In this document: piece by piece, positions 45,330 to 54,029 of the stretch
How the letters are laid out: every line of letters starts with the position of its first letter
How positions within the stretch are numbered: the stretch's first letter is position 1
From: an uncultured Collinsella sp.
GTDB lineage: Bacteria > Actinomycetota > Coriobacteriia > Coriobacteriales > Coriobacteriaceae
Direction of reading: 5' to 3'
DNA: 64,000 bases
NCBI GenBank assembly: GCA_900538305.1
Contig: UPXY01000008.1
Location: 7,041 to 71,040, forward strand
Notes under the pieces: model-generated
Databases searched by the model: none
Seen by the model: only the letters and a program-made list of their open reading frames with translations
Told to the model about the DNA's origin: nothing
Position numbers and translations under genes: made by a program

Positions 45330-45785
45330 ATGGAACAGGCAAAGACAAGGTGGCGGTTACGGAGCAACAGTACGATAGACAGCAAACGGGTAAAGGAAAT
45401 CTTGTCTGCGCTCGGCGCAGATTTGTGCGGCATCGCGAGTATGGATAGGTTTGCCAACGCGTCGAAGGGCTATCATCCCCTCGATGTGTTTCCAGCGTGC
45501 AAGTCGGCGATCTCGTTTGGATGCAGATTTCCAGTTGGCGCGCTGAACAGCAAATCAGACGTCCCCTATACGATGGTGAGAAATGCCATTACACGCAAAC
45601 TGGATGCAATGGCCTTGGATTTCTGCATTGAGCTGGAACGGCATCAGGTGACGTGTGTCCCCGTTCCTACGAACGAAAGCCAATTCATCGGGGCGCCTCT
45701 CGCACGGGCTCCTCTCGCCCATTGCAGGCAACCGCCCCGTCGCCAGCGCAGGCCGTGCCGCTACACGTCAGAAACCTCCCGCTGA
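45330..45785 (+). pseudogene. Truncated epoxyqueuosine reductase-like protein
   Basis: The open frame contains KEILSALGADLCGIASMDRF, then ASKGYHPLDVFPACKSAISF and SDVPYTMVRNAITRKLDAMA, which match the N-terminal part of QueG-like iron-sulfur proteins found in anaerobes. The 4Fe-4S cysteine motifs and the whole C-terminal half are absent; homology stops near VPVPTNESQF (about 45690), and the last codons run antisense through the end of the MmcQ gene. Truncated by recombination, probably non-functional. Confidence 0.72.
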
Positions 45786-46144
45786 ACGCGCTTGGGCAAC
45801 TTGGAGAAGACGAGGTCGTAGCTCATGTCGCACAGGTCGAGCACGAGGCCCTCGGGCAGATCGGCGTCCAGGTCGACGGAGATCCACGTGCGCCCGTCGG
45901 AGTAGTAGCCGGGCAGCACCGCGCCCGGGTACTCAGCGCGCAGCTCGAGGATGCGGTCGGGGTCGCACTTGAGCGACAGCAGGTGACGTCCCGCGTAGGG
46001 TGCCTTGGCGTCAGCAGAGGCCGTGAACTCGCAAGCGAACTGCCTACCGCCCACCCAGTAGACCATCCAACCCCACTTCTCGTGGAAGGCCTTGGTGGCA
46101 CTGGGGCGCGAGAGCAGCCGGGCGTCTATGCTCTGGAAATCCAT
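45761..46144 (-). CDS. MmcQ/YjbR family DNA-binding-like protein
   Basis: A 127-residue single-domain protein of the MmcQ/YjbR (CyaY-like fold) family. It has the conserved LLSLKCDPDRILELRAEYPGAVLPGYYSDGRTWISVDLDADLP in parts and ends SYDLVFSKLPKRVQREV. The family is common next to regulators and is of uncertain function. A remnant of a second copy lies at 43253-43307. Confidence 0.87.
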   Translation of the reverse strand: MDFQSIDARLLSRPSATKAFHEKWGWMVYWVGGRQFACEFTASADAKAPYAGRHLLSLKCDPDRILELRAEYPGAVLPGYYSDGRTWISVDLDADLPEGLVLDLCDMSYDLVFSKLPKRVQREVSDV

Positions 46145-46163
46145 GGGACACCATCTCTATACG

Positions 46164-46289
46164 TCACGACGACAGCTTATGAGATGCAACGGAGTCGAAC
46201 CCGCTCATGCTGTCGCTCTGCACGATGACGACCGGCCGTGCCTTGCTTGCGTAAAGATCATCGCGCATCGTCCAAATCTCACCGCGCAT
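46164..46289 (-). pseudogene. Truncated MazF/PemK-type toxin
   Basis: A 41-codon frame beginning MRGEIWTMRDDLYASKARPV then VIVQSDSMSGFDSV, the start of MazF/PemK endoribonucleases (normal length about 110). It overlaps the end of the RelB/DinJ-like antitoxin gene by 11 bases, as in an intact toxin-antitoxin operon, and then stops after FDSVASHKLSS. The toxin fold cannot be complete, so the antitoxin is left without its partner. Confidence 0.72.
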
Positions 46290-46524
46290 CGCTCATCATC
46301 CTCAGGGCAAGCCTGTCGGAAAAGTCTGCCGCCTCCCGCTCGGTTGCGAAGGCCTCGACCTTGGGCTCGGGCAAGCGCACCTCAAACGGAAATCCGCGAT
46401 GGGCATTGAAGGCGGACACAAAGATGCGCATCGCATCTGCCGGCGTGGTGCCCAGAAGCCGTGTCGTCTCGCGGAAGCGCTCCGCCTCAGCGTCTTCCAC
46501 GCGCGTCGCAAGCTGTGAACTCAT
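46279..46524 (-). CDS. RelB/DinJ family antitoxin
   Basis: An 81-residue ribbon-helix-helix antitoxin with the RelB/DinJ pattern TRLLGTTPADAMRIFVSAFNAHRGFPFEVRLPEP in parts. GGAGG lies 6 bases before the ATG at 46524. Its toxin gene is truncated directly behind it. A similar antitoxin at 51522-51812 shares the MRIFV/IKVFV-x-x-FN-x-x-x-GFPFEVR core. Confidence 0.87.
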   Translation of the reverse strand: MSSQLATRVEDAEAERFRETTRLLGTTPADAMRIFVSAFNAHRGFPFEVRLPEPKVEAFATEREAADFSDRLALRMMSDAR

Positions 46525-46885
46525 AGTAACCTCCAACAATATGTTGATATTTGCTATGTATTGTACCCATTTGATAACAGATGCCACCATGACAAAAGCT
46601 GTTGCGGTTGCGCCGGGTGAATAGCGACCCCAGCCACGCTCATGGGATAATGGGGCAGTTGGAAACCCATCGATGCCTCCCTTGGTTGACAAATTGCCAA
46701 CCGTCGTCGGTGGCGCCAGAGCCCGTCGCGCGGTTCCATGGTCTTGCACCCACGCGGTGTGGACTGCAGAACCGACCGAAGGAACGACCATGAACTTCAA
46801 CGAACGGCTTGAATCTCCCCCGTTTCCGTTGACACATCGAGTTCCGTTTGGGCATGATGCCGTAGACGGGGAAAGGGGGCATGGG

Positions 46886-47173
46886 ATGGGACGTCCGTCG
46901 CCCAGGTATCCGGCAGGGTTCAAGCGGCGGGCGGTGAGGCTGTACGGGGAGCGGGGCGGTACCTGCGCGGAGACCGCCCGCGAGCCCGGCGTCGACCCGG
47001 GGAGCCTGTCGGACTGGGTCAGGAGGGCCGACGCCGCGCAGGCGCCGGCAGGGGGCGACCCCTTCCAGACGGCGGAGGGCCTCCGCGGGCTGAGGCGCGG
47101 GAACGAACGGCCGAAGAGGGAGAACGAGATACTTTCAAAGGCGAGCGCCTTCCTCGCCGGCAGGCAGCTGTAG
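46886..47173 (+). CDS. IS3 family transposase OrfA
   Basis: A 95-residue OrfA with an N-terminal helix-turn-helix (YPAGFKRRAVRLYGERGGTCAETARE) and a C-terminal leucine-zipper-like coil (LRRGNERPKRENEILSKASAFLAG). It would bind the IS ends and fuse with OrfB by programmed -1 frameshifting. OrfB lies in the -1 frame at the overlap, as expected. Confidence 0.85.
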   Translation: MGRPSPRYPAGFKRRAVRLYGERGGTCAETAREPGVDPGSLSDWVRRADAAQAPAGGDPFQTAEGLRGLRRGNERPKRENEILSKASAFLAGRQL

Positions 47174-48091
47174 GCTCGCAGGCGGAGGGGGCTAAGCTCG
47201 CGTTCGTCAAGGCCGACGAGGGGGGCCTGGACGGTCTCCGAGACGTGCGCGGCCCTCCACGTCACCAGGCAGGGCCACCGCGCATGGAGGAAGCGGCCGC
47301 CGAGCGCGCACGACCTGCGCGACGCCGAGCTGGCCGCGGCGATCTCCGAGATCCACGCCGCCGGCCGCGGCGCCTGCGGCGCTCCCAAGGTCTTCGCCGG
47401 GCTCAGGCGCTCCGGCGAGCGCACCTCGCGCGAGCGCGTGGCGCGCATCGTGCGCGAGAGCGGCTGGGCCGGCACCACCAGGGGCGGCGCCAGGCGCCCG
47501 AGGAGCGCGGCCAAACCGGCCGCCCCGCAGGCCAACACCGCGCCCGACCTGGTGCGCCGGGAATTCTGCGCGGACGGCCCGAACCGCGCGTGGTTCGCCG
47601 ACATCACCTATGTGAGGACCCATCAGGGCTGGATCTACCTGGCGGTCGTCATGGACATATGGTCGCGCAGGATCGTCGGCTGGTCCATGGCGCCGCGCAT
47701 GGCCGCCGAGTTCGCCGACGACGCGCTCAGGATGGCGATCGCGAGGCGGCGCCCGCCGAGGGGCTGCATCCACCATTCGGACCACGGCTCCCAGTACACG
47801 TCGCTCCTGCTCGGGAAGGCGATGCGCGCCGCGGGCATCAGACCCTCCATGGGCTCCATATCGTCGCCGCGGGACAACGCGGCCATGGGGTCGCTCATGG
47901 GGTTCATCAAGGCTGAGCGCGTGCACGCCCGCACGTTCGAGACGCGCGGGCAGGCCGCCCTGGAGATATTCGACTACATCGAGTGCCTCTACAACCGCAA
48001 GCGGATCCACTCGGCGCCGGGGCACCTCGGTCCCGAGGAACTCGAGCGGGCCAACCGGCCCGGGGAGGTCCGCCGACCGATGGCGGCGTAG
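47161..48091 (+). pseudogene. IS3 family transposase OrfB, frameshifted and with altered DDE Glu
   Basis: The rve-type integrase core is clear: WFADITYV (first Asp), HHSDHGSQYTS (second Asp) and DNAAMGSLMGFIKAE. The third catalytic residue, normally Glu in DNAxxES, is Gly (GGG at 47888-47890). Upstream, LAFVKADEG is read in one frame while the rest (VSETCAALHVTRQGHRAWRK) needs a shift after one extra G in the run at 47221-47225. Both changes argue for an inactive transposase. Confidence 0.8.
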
Positions 48092-48122
48092 GGGTGTAAA
48101 CGGAATCGGGGTAGATTCAGAT

Positions 48123-49721
48123 TCAGTGCTCGTTCTCCGGATCCGAGAACGCCGTGGCCTCGTCGAGCACCACGATGGGCCGGTCGGCGAGAATGGCGCG
48201 GGCGATGGAGACGCGCTGCGCCTCGCCGCCGGAGAGGTGCACGCCCTCGCTGCCGTAGACGGTGTCGTATCCCTGTGGCAGCGCACGGATGAAGGCGTCG
48301 GCCTGCGCGGCGCGCGCTGCCTCGACGACCTCCTCGCGCGTGGCGCCGGGACGAGCCATGCGGATGTTCTCGAGCATGCTCGCCCGGAAGAGGTGCACGT
48401 CCTGGAAGACGAGGCTCACGCAGCCCATGAGCTCGTCCGGGTCGATGTCGCGCACGTCGACGCCGCCGATGCGCACGGCGCCCGCCGAGACGTCCCAGAA
48501 GCGCGCCACGAGGCTCGCCACGGTCGACTTGCCCGCGCCGGAGGGACCCACGAGGGCGCAGGTGGTGCCCGCGGGGACGGAGAGGCTCACGCCATCGAGG
48601 GCGAGCGGGGCGCCCTCCCCATACGAGAACGACACGCCGTCGAGCTCCACGTCGAAGCGCTCCGGCACGCGGGCGACCCCCGGCTCCGGCGCGGGGAGCG
48701 CCGGGATGCCGAGCACCTCGTCGATGCGCGAGAGGTGGGAGGAGACGATCATGCTGTCCTCCGAGATGTACATCATCTTGTTGAGCGCGCCCGCGATGGA
48801 CGGCACGAACAGGAGGTAGAAGATGAAGTCGAGCGCGAACGGGCGGAACGCGCCGCCCGTAAGCCCCGCGCCGAGCGCGATGCCCACCGGCAGGACGAAC
48901 AGGTAGGCGTTGTTGATGATGGCCGTGAATGCCGGCATGAGGCTCTGCCAGAAGAGCGCCACGTCGAGCGCGAGGTCGGTGTAGGCGCGCACCGCCGCTG
49001 ACAGGCGCCCGAACGACTCCGCCGTCTGGCCGAACGTCTTCACGACGGGCATGCCGCGCACGTACTCCACCGTGGCGTTCGTCATGCGCTCCTGGTTGAC
49101 CAGATGGCCTCGCATCTTGTCGGTGATGGCCTTGTTGGAGAAACCCGCCGCCTCGACGCCGAACGCCGCGACCACGCACGCCACCGCCGCGAGGCCGAAA
49201 CGCCAGTCGAAGACGAAGAGCAGCACCACGATCGCCACCGGCGCCGTGAACGCCGCAGCCATGTCGGGCAGCGAGTGGGCGAGGAACCCCTCGATGGCGC
49301 CGACGCTCTCGTCCATGACCTTGGAGACCCGCCCGGTGCCGAGCGCCTCGAGCCTGCCGAGCGGCATGCGCGCCAGGTGCTCCGCGATCTGGAGCTTCAG
49401 GTTGTACTCGGCGTCGAACGCGGCCGAGTGCGCGCAGAGCAGCGCCGCGAGGTAGAGGCCGATGTTTCCCGCCACGCCCGCGATGGCCATCCAGCCAAAG
49501 CCCATCATGCGCGCCGCGTCGAGCGCCGCGAAGTCCGGGTAGACCGCGACGACGTCCGCCACCACCAAGTAGACGGCGACGAACGGCACGAACGAACAGG
49601 CCGACGACAGCGCCGAGAGCACCATCGAGAGGTAGATGAGCCACCTCCCGCCCCCGGTGAAGCCAATGACGCGGGCGGCCCAGGACTCCTCCTTGCCCGC
49701 GCCCTCCTTTCGCTTGGCCAT
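48123..49721 (-). pseudogene. ABC exporter half-transporter truncated at an IS3 end
   Basis: A 532-codon paralogue of the half-transporter at 32004-33839. Six expected helices are followed by an ATPase with GPSGAGKST, FQDVHLF, LSGGEAQRVSIARAIL and IVVLDEATAFSDPEN, ending EH-stop only 4 bases from the IS terminus. The D-loop is the last motif; the switch histidine and about 60-70 residues are missing. Its expected heterodimer partner gene is also gone. A divergent AraC gene (49828) still faces it, as in the intact system. AAAGGGGG precedes the ATG at 49721. Confidence 0.87.
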
Positions 49722-49827
49722 GTGGCCCCCTTTCCGCTGCGACCGTTCAGATATGCCGATGGGAGCGCAGCAAGTTAGACTAGACTTACAGTTATTCTGT
49801 AACAGCGAGAAGGACGGGCGGGCCACC

Positions 49828-50838
49828 ATGGGAGAAACGACCAATCGAAGGGATATGCGACCAAACGGAGAGGAAGAGCTCTTCCAGGCAGCGGAGCTCG
49901 AGCGTATGGGGCTGCTGCCCGCAGGCGGCGACCGAGGCGCCGGCGAGCTGTTCGTGGGCGACGGCGTGCGTGCCGAGGGCTGGTACCGCGCGTGGACGGG
50001 CGGCGGCCTCACGGTGGTCACCTGCAACTTCACCATCCTCGTCGATACACTCTTCGCCATAGACACACGTCGTTACCTCACGGTGCGGGGCCAGGCACCG
50101 GGGGCAGGCGGAGATGCGGTCGTATCTGGCCCCATGGCGATTGCCTACATCGAGACGCGCGAAGGGTGGGTCACGGCGCCCGTGCCAGCCGGCTCGCACT
50201 TCGCCTACACGGAGGTTGAGTACTTCGAAGAGGCGCTCCGCGGCGCGTTCGCCGAGATCGGATGGAGGTCCATCGAGGGAATCTCGTCCCTTCTCGCCGA
50301 GACGCGACACAGCGTGGGCTGGGCACCCGGGGTCCTCTCTGCGCTCGCTGAGATCTCCAACGTCGATCCCGCTGTGCCGGGAGCCCCGCTTGTCTACGAG
50401 GGGGCGGCGAAGGTCCTTCTCGGCTCGCTTGTCGGGACCGCGGCGGCGGCCCTTCCGAGTGAGGGAGACGCGCGAACCGGCATCCTTGCCGCCATCGAGC
50501 TCGCGAACGCGCGATGGCGGGAGGGCGCAAGCCAAGAGGAGGCTGCGGCGGCGGCCTGTATGGGGGCCACCAAGTTCAAGCTCCTGTTCAGACGGGCGAC
50601 CGGAAGCTCTTGGTCGGCCTTCATAACCGCGCGGCGGATGCGCGAGGCAAGGAACCTGCTGCTGGCCGGGAGGGGTGTCGCCGAGGTGGCGCGAGAGGTC
50701 GGGTACCGCTCTCCCACGAGTTTCTCCGCAGCCTTTGCGCGGATGCACGGCCTTTCGCCAGCGAGGTGGAGGGATGCGGCGAAGGCAGAGGTGGAGCAGG
50801 TTGGTCCCCGTGGGGGAGATTCACCTGGGCAAACCTGA
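49828..50838 (+). CDS. AraC family regulator, partner of the broken ABC exporter
   Basis: A 336-residue regulator with an unassigned N-terminal sensor region and a C-terminal AraC HTH pair (ASQEEAAAAACMGATKFKLLFRRATGSSWSAFITARRMREARNLL and VAEVAREVGYRSPTSFSAAFARMHGLSPARWR, in parts). It is divergent from the truncated exporter, with a 106-bp gap containing AAGTTAGACTAGAC and a TTACAGTTATTCTGTAA near-palindrome that are candidate operators. Sequence similarity with the regulator at 33968 is limited to the HTH. Confidence 0.85.
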   Translation: MGETTNRRDMRPNGEEELFQAAELERMGLLPAGGDRGAGELFVGDGVRAEGWYRAWTGGGLTVVTCNFTILVDTLFAIDTRRYLTVRGQAPGAGGDAVVSGPMAIAYIETREGWVTAPVPAGSHFAYTEVEYFEEALRGAFAEIGWRSIEGISSLLAETRHSVGWAPGVLSALAEISNVDPAVPGAPLVYEGAAKVLLGSLVGTAAAALPSEGDARTGILAAIELANARWREGASQEEAAAAACMGATKFKLLFRRATGSSWSAFITARRMREARNLLLAGRGVAEVAREVGYRSPTSFSAAFARMHGLSPARWRDAAKAEVEQVGPRGGDSPGQT

Positions 50839-51048
50839 TGAGAGCACTTTTGAGTCTGGAGGAAGCCGGGAGTGCGCAGCGACGTTTCCGTCGATGCGCT
50901 ACGCTCCTCTGACGCTTTGCACGAAGCAAGTGGGCGTCGGTATCCCGCTGCTTCAAGCTCGCCAGCATAACGATGGATCCCGCGGAGGCAGCTTCGCCTC
51001 GACGGGGCCCCTGCCATGACAAGCTGCCATGGCGTCGGAGACCATATG

Positions 51049-51534
51049 CTAGAGCCGCACGAACATACGCGGAGAATCACTTGCCAGACGTTGAAACCCA
51101 AAGTGGGCGTAGAAACCCTCCGCATGCTCGTCAACCGGGTCGACGACAAGCGCCCGCGACGCAAGGATGCGCGACACCGCGGCCGCACGGCAAATGGCGT
51201 CCTGCAGTAGGCGGGCTCCCGCCGACTTTCCCTGGTAACGCTCGTCAACGGCAAGCTGGCCAAGTAGCATGCAGGGAATCGGATTCGGTGCGTTTCGGCG
51301 CAACGATCCGGCAAGCGCCCCCACGCGCGCAACCGCATGGGCGCTCAAAGCATAGAAGCCGCAAATCTCTCCAGTGACAATGGGCAGGACGTACACCCGC
51401 GCCGTCCCGTCACGCATCGCGCGATGCGCGTGCTCCCCAAACCAGAGATCATTGTCGCCGTTGCCCGATGAAAACCCGCTCACATCATCGTCGTCAAGAA
51501 ACGGGCGAATGCGACGAAAGGCTAGCTCTCCCAT
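51049..51534 (-). CDS. GNAT-type toxin-like acetyltransferase
   Basis: A 161-residue GNAT protein of the TacT-like toxin class, which in known cases acetylates aminoacyl-tRNA and stops translation. It shows GQLAVDERYQGKSAGARLLQDAICRA (CoA loop with Q-G-K-S-A-G) and ends FYAHFGFQRLASDSPRMFVRL, the usual toxin-GNAT ending. Its first codons overlap the RelB/DinJ-like antitoxin gene by 13 bases. Known TacT toxins usually pair with DUF1778 antitoxins, so the RelB-like partner is notable. Confidence 0.86.
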   Translation of the reverse strand: MGELAFRRIRPFLDDDDVSGFSSGNGDNDLWFGEHAHRAMRDGTARVYVLPIVTGEICGFYALSAHAVARVGALAGSLRRNAPNPIPCMLLGQLAVDERYQGKSAGARLLQDAICRAAAVSRILASRALVVDPVDEHAEGFYAHFGFQRLASDSPRMFVRL

Positions 51535-51812
51535 GTGAACTCACGATCGAGCAGCTCACGGGTCGCTGCGGGGACAGCGGTGTCGAGAGCGTTCGCGAAG
51601 CGCTCGTAATCCTCCGCAGAAAGGTAGGTCGTGGTCTCGTCGCTCATCTGCCTGCGGACCTCAAACGGAAAGCCGCCGCACTCGTTGAACATGTGGACGA
51701 ACACCTTGATGGCGGCCGACGGCGTCATACCCAGGGCAGCGGTGTTCCTGACGAAAGCATCCTTCTCCTCGGTGCTCAGCTTGGTGTTAAGCGACGTCAT
51801 TGTCGTTGCCAT
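51522..51812 (-). CDS. RelB/DinJ-like antitoxin paired with GNAT toxin
   Basis: A 96-residue antitoxin with an RHH N-terminus (LNTKLSTEEKDAFVRNTAALGMTPSAAIKVFVHMFNECGGFPFEVRR in parts). AAGGAGG lies 5 bases before the ATG at 51812. It overlaps the GNAT toxin gene by 13 bases. The promoter region has a perfect 10-bp dyad (51867-51889), probably the antitoxin's own operator. Confidence 0.87.
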   Translation of the reverse strand: MATTMTSLNTKLSTEEKDAFVRNTAALGMTPSAAIKVFVHMFNECGGFPFEVRRQMSDETTTYLSAEDYERFANALDTAVPAATRELLDREFTWES

Positions 51813-51866
51813 GGAACCTCCTTCATCGCTCATCAAGAGTGTGATATTTGATTCAATATATACCAC

Positions 51867-51889
51867 GATAGACTACATAGTAGTCTATC
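51867..51889. promoter_or_regulatory. Toxin-antitoxin operator palindrome
   Basis: GATAGACTAC and GTAGTCTATC are perfect inverted 10-mers with a 3-bp centre, 55 bases upstream of the antitoxin start in an AT-rich promoter segment. Confidence 0.75.
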
Positions 51890-51945
51890 AGTATAAAAGT
51901 ATTAGCTCTACCGCTCTCTTCGACGTATACAGAGCAAAGTCTGCG

Positions 51946-53199
51946 TCAAACGTTCTCGCCACGTGCCAACCACAAAGCCAAGGCTGCAGTCGCTGCTGCC
52001 GCCGTGAGCGCAATCGCCCATGCGGGAACCAGATCGAGCGCTACGCCGTAACCCAGCTGGCCTAAGGGCGTGGCGAAGTTCGCCAGCATGAGGGTGAGCG
52101 CCATGACCTTGCCCACGAGGGTGCCAGGGCTCTTCATCTGCAGGTAGCTTGTGGCCACGACGCTCATGCACATGCAGACGGCCATCGTTGGGAGGTAGAG
52201 TGCGACGAGCGCCGCATAAGTCCCGAGCGCGGGCAGCGGAGCGGCAAGCGCGGCCGCGACGAGCGCGATGCCGCCCGCCACACACGCCAGCAGCCTCGGC
52301 ACTGAGCGGATGGAGAACCTGCCGGGAGCCGCCGCCACAACGGCACCGCCCACAAGGCCGCCCGCCGCAAGCGCGCCCTGCAGCGCACCCATGAACTGGT
52401 TGGAAAGGCCGAGCGCCTCGGTCACGATGTAGGGCGAGCACACGTTGAAGAACGACGACCCAAAGAGATTCACGAGCGTGGCGCCCAGGATAGTGCGCCA
52501 CATGAGCGGGTTGGAGCGCAGGAAGCCGAGCGCCTCGGCAAGGTCCGCGCGGGCGGTGGCGAGAGCGCCCGCCGTACGCGCGGGTGGCTCGTAGGGAACG
52601 CGCACGGCGAATGCCGCCACGGCAGCCGATGCCGCGAAGCAGACGACACACGCGACCACAATGGGTGCAAGGCCGAAGAATCCGAAAGCTAGCCCGCCCA
52701 CCACGGGTCCGCCAATGCCCGTGAGCATGCCCATCTGGTTCACGAGCGCCACAGCACGCTCGACCTCCGCGGGCGCTACGAGGTGCGGAATCGCCGACTG
52801 TACGCAGGGTTGCTCGAGTGCCTGTGCTGCGAAGGCGAGCATGAGGACGGCGACCGTTGCCGGCACAACCGCAGACGTCCCCGCGAGGGGAAGGTATGCC
52901 ACCATCGCCGCCGCGAGCGCCGCGCCCACCGCGACCATGACGCCCCGCTTGCGCGTGCGGTCCGCGATAACGCCGCCCACGGGCGCGAGCAGCGTGTAGG
53001 GCACGAACCCCGCCGCGACCACACCTCCGTAGAGCGCACCCGACCCCGTGAGATTGAGCAGGTGCAGTGGCAACACGAACTGCAGGATTTCCATGCCGAG
53101 CAAGCTGAGCGCCTGGGACGCCATGACCGCCGCGAAACGTGGGGTTGCGATGCCCACGTCCTTCCCAGCAGCACGCTTCATCTCGCCGTTCTTCACCAT
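51946..53199 (-). CDS. MFS transporter (multidrug efflux-like)
   Basis: A 417-residue major facilitator with twelve likely helices, of the MFS_3/enterobactin-exporter-like type (LLAPVGGVIADRTRKRGVMV loop; QMKSPGTLVGKVMALTLMLANFATPLGQLGYG). The substrate is unknown. The ATG at 53199 follows AGAGAGG by 5 bases. A TetR gene lies directly upstream on the same strand, and a similar dyad operator precedes each gene, so the pair is an autoregulated efflux unit. Confidence 0.88.
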   Translation of the reverse strand: MVKNGEMKRAAGKDVGIATPRFAAVMASQALSLLGMEILQFVLPLHLLNLTGSGALYGGVVAAGFVPYTLLAPVGGVIADRTRKRGVMVAVGAALAAAMVAYLPLAGTSAVVPATVAVLMLAFAAQALEQPCVQSAIPHLVAPAEVERAVALVNQMGMLTGIGGPVVGGLAFGFFGLAPIVVACVVCFAASAAVAAFAVRVPYEPPARTAGALATARADLAEALGFLRSNPLMWRTILGATLVNLFGSSFFNVCSPYIVTEALGLSNQFMGALQGALAAGGLVGGAVVAAAPGRFSIRSVPRLLACVAGGIALVAAALAAPLPALGTYAALVALYLPTMAVCMCMSVVATSYLQMKSPGTLVGKVMALTLMLANFATPLGQLGYGVALDLVPAWAIALTAAAATAALALWLARGENV

Positions 53200-53213
53200 C
53201 ATTACCTCTCTTT

Positions 53214-53232
53214 CATACATTCGGTTGGTATG
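53214..53232. promoter_or_regulatory. TetR-type operator before the MFS gene
   Basis: CATACATTCGGTTGGTATG; read on the minus strand it begins CATACCAACCGAATG, resembling the site at 54030-54046. It lies about 15 bases before the MFS start. Confidence 0.55.
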
Positions 53233-53292
53233 TCTATTGACTCGAAAGAAAACCGCTCGAGCGGCCTTCTTTCGTGAGCTGTTAAGACCCGT

Positions 53293-54006
53293 TTACTGTG
53301 ACGAATCGCCGTCGCCGTCCTCTGCAGCGCCCTCCCCTGCGAGATCGCGCGCGAGCTCACCCCAGGATTCGTCCCACATGCGCGTGGGATCGAAGGACTC
53401 CATGTCCACGAGGTCCACGCCGAGTGCATGCATCACGCGAACAAGCACGGCCGCGCGGCGCTCGAACTCCGTCTTATCGGTAAGCGGGTGGTAGAGCGGT
53501 ACCATCCAGAGGTTGGCGAGCAGGAGCATCACCTCGGCAGTCTCGCGCGGATATTCGGAGGTCACCGTGCCGTCGGCCACGCCCTCACGGATGGCCGGCT
53601 CCACGTACCGATGCGCTACCTCGAGCGCGTCGAGATACTCGCGCGCGAGGAGGCGCGAACTGGCAATGGGATCGGATGAGGGACGCATCGCGCGGAGCAT
53701 GTCGGCGGAAGGCCCCTGGGCGGAGGACTCGTCAAGCGCGCGAAGCTTCTCCAACCCCGAAAGCGAGCGATCGGCAAGAATCTTCTCGGCGCGCTCCACA
53801 ACGGAACGGTTCGCCCGCTCGAACACGGCCTCGAAGATGTCCTCCTTGCTTTTGAAGTGATGGTAGACGGCGCCCTTGGTGAGCCCGTCGAGCCCCGCCA
53901 CGATGTCCGCCATCGTGGTGTGCTCGTAGCCGCGCTCCATGAAGAGCCGCTCGGCCGCATCGAGGATCTTCTTGACCGTCTCCTCCGGGTACTTGTTCCG
54001 CGCCAT
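53293..54006 (-). CDS. TetR family regulator
   Basis: A 237-residue TetR/AcrR-type repressor. The N-terminal HTH is EETVKKILDAAERLFMERGYEHTTMADIVAGLDGLTKGAVYHHFKSKEDIF in parts. The C-terminal helices end in an acidic tail (GEGAAEDGDGDSSQ). AGGAGG precedes the ATG at 54006. A perfect ACATAC-N5-GTATGT dyad lies at 54030-54046, so it probably represses itself and the adjacent MFS pump. Confidence 0.9.
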   Translation of the reverse strand: MARNKYPEETVKKILDAAERLFMERGYEHTTMADIVAGLDGLTKGAVYHHFKSKEDIFEAVFERANRSVVERAEKILADRSLSGLEKLRALDESSAQGPSADMLRAMRPSSDPIASSRLLAREYLDALEVAHRYVEPAIREGVADGTVTSEYPRETAEVMLLLANLWMVPLYHPLTDKTEFERRAAVLVRVMHALGVDLVDMESFDPTRMWDESWGELARDLAGEGAAEDGDGDSSQ

Positions 54007-54029
54007 GGGAACCTCCTGTCTCTCGCTAA

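Larger units (their letters stand above)
46810..48119 (+). mobile_element. IS3 family insertion sequence, about 1.31 kb, decayed
   Basis: Terminal inverted repeats of 26 bp are present at 46810-46835 and 48094-48119 (left TGAATCTCCCCCGTTTCCGT, right complement TGAATCTACCCCGATTCCGT, 23 of 26 matching). Inside are orfA and a frameshifted orfB of the IS3 type. The element abuts the broken 3' end of an ABC exporter gene, and its other flank does not hold the missing piece. No target duplication is visible, so an adjacent deletion or recombination followed insertion. The left flank reads GAAGGAACGACCATGAACTT, which looks like the start of a second, lost gene. Confidence 0.87.

Noticed and set aside
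46279..47607. 442-codon minus-strand frame containing the RelB/DinJ-like antitoxin
   Set aside because: Only the last 81 codons from the ATG at 46524, with its ribosome site, are gene-like; the rest is antisense to the IS.
49745..49765. GTTCAGATATGCCGATG, resembling one end of the MITE-like elements
   Set aside because: No matching inverted end within about 200 bases on either side and the TIR match is short, so not called as an element.
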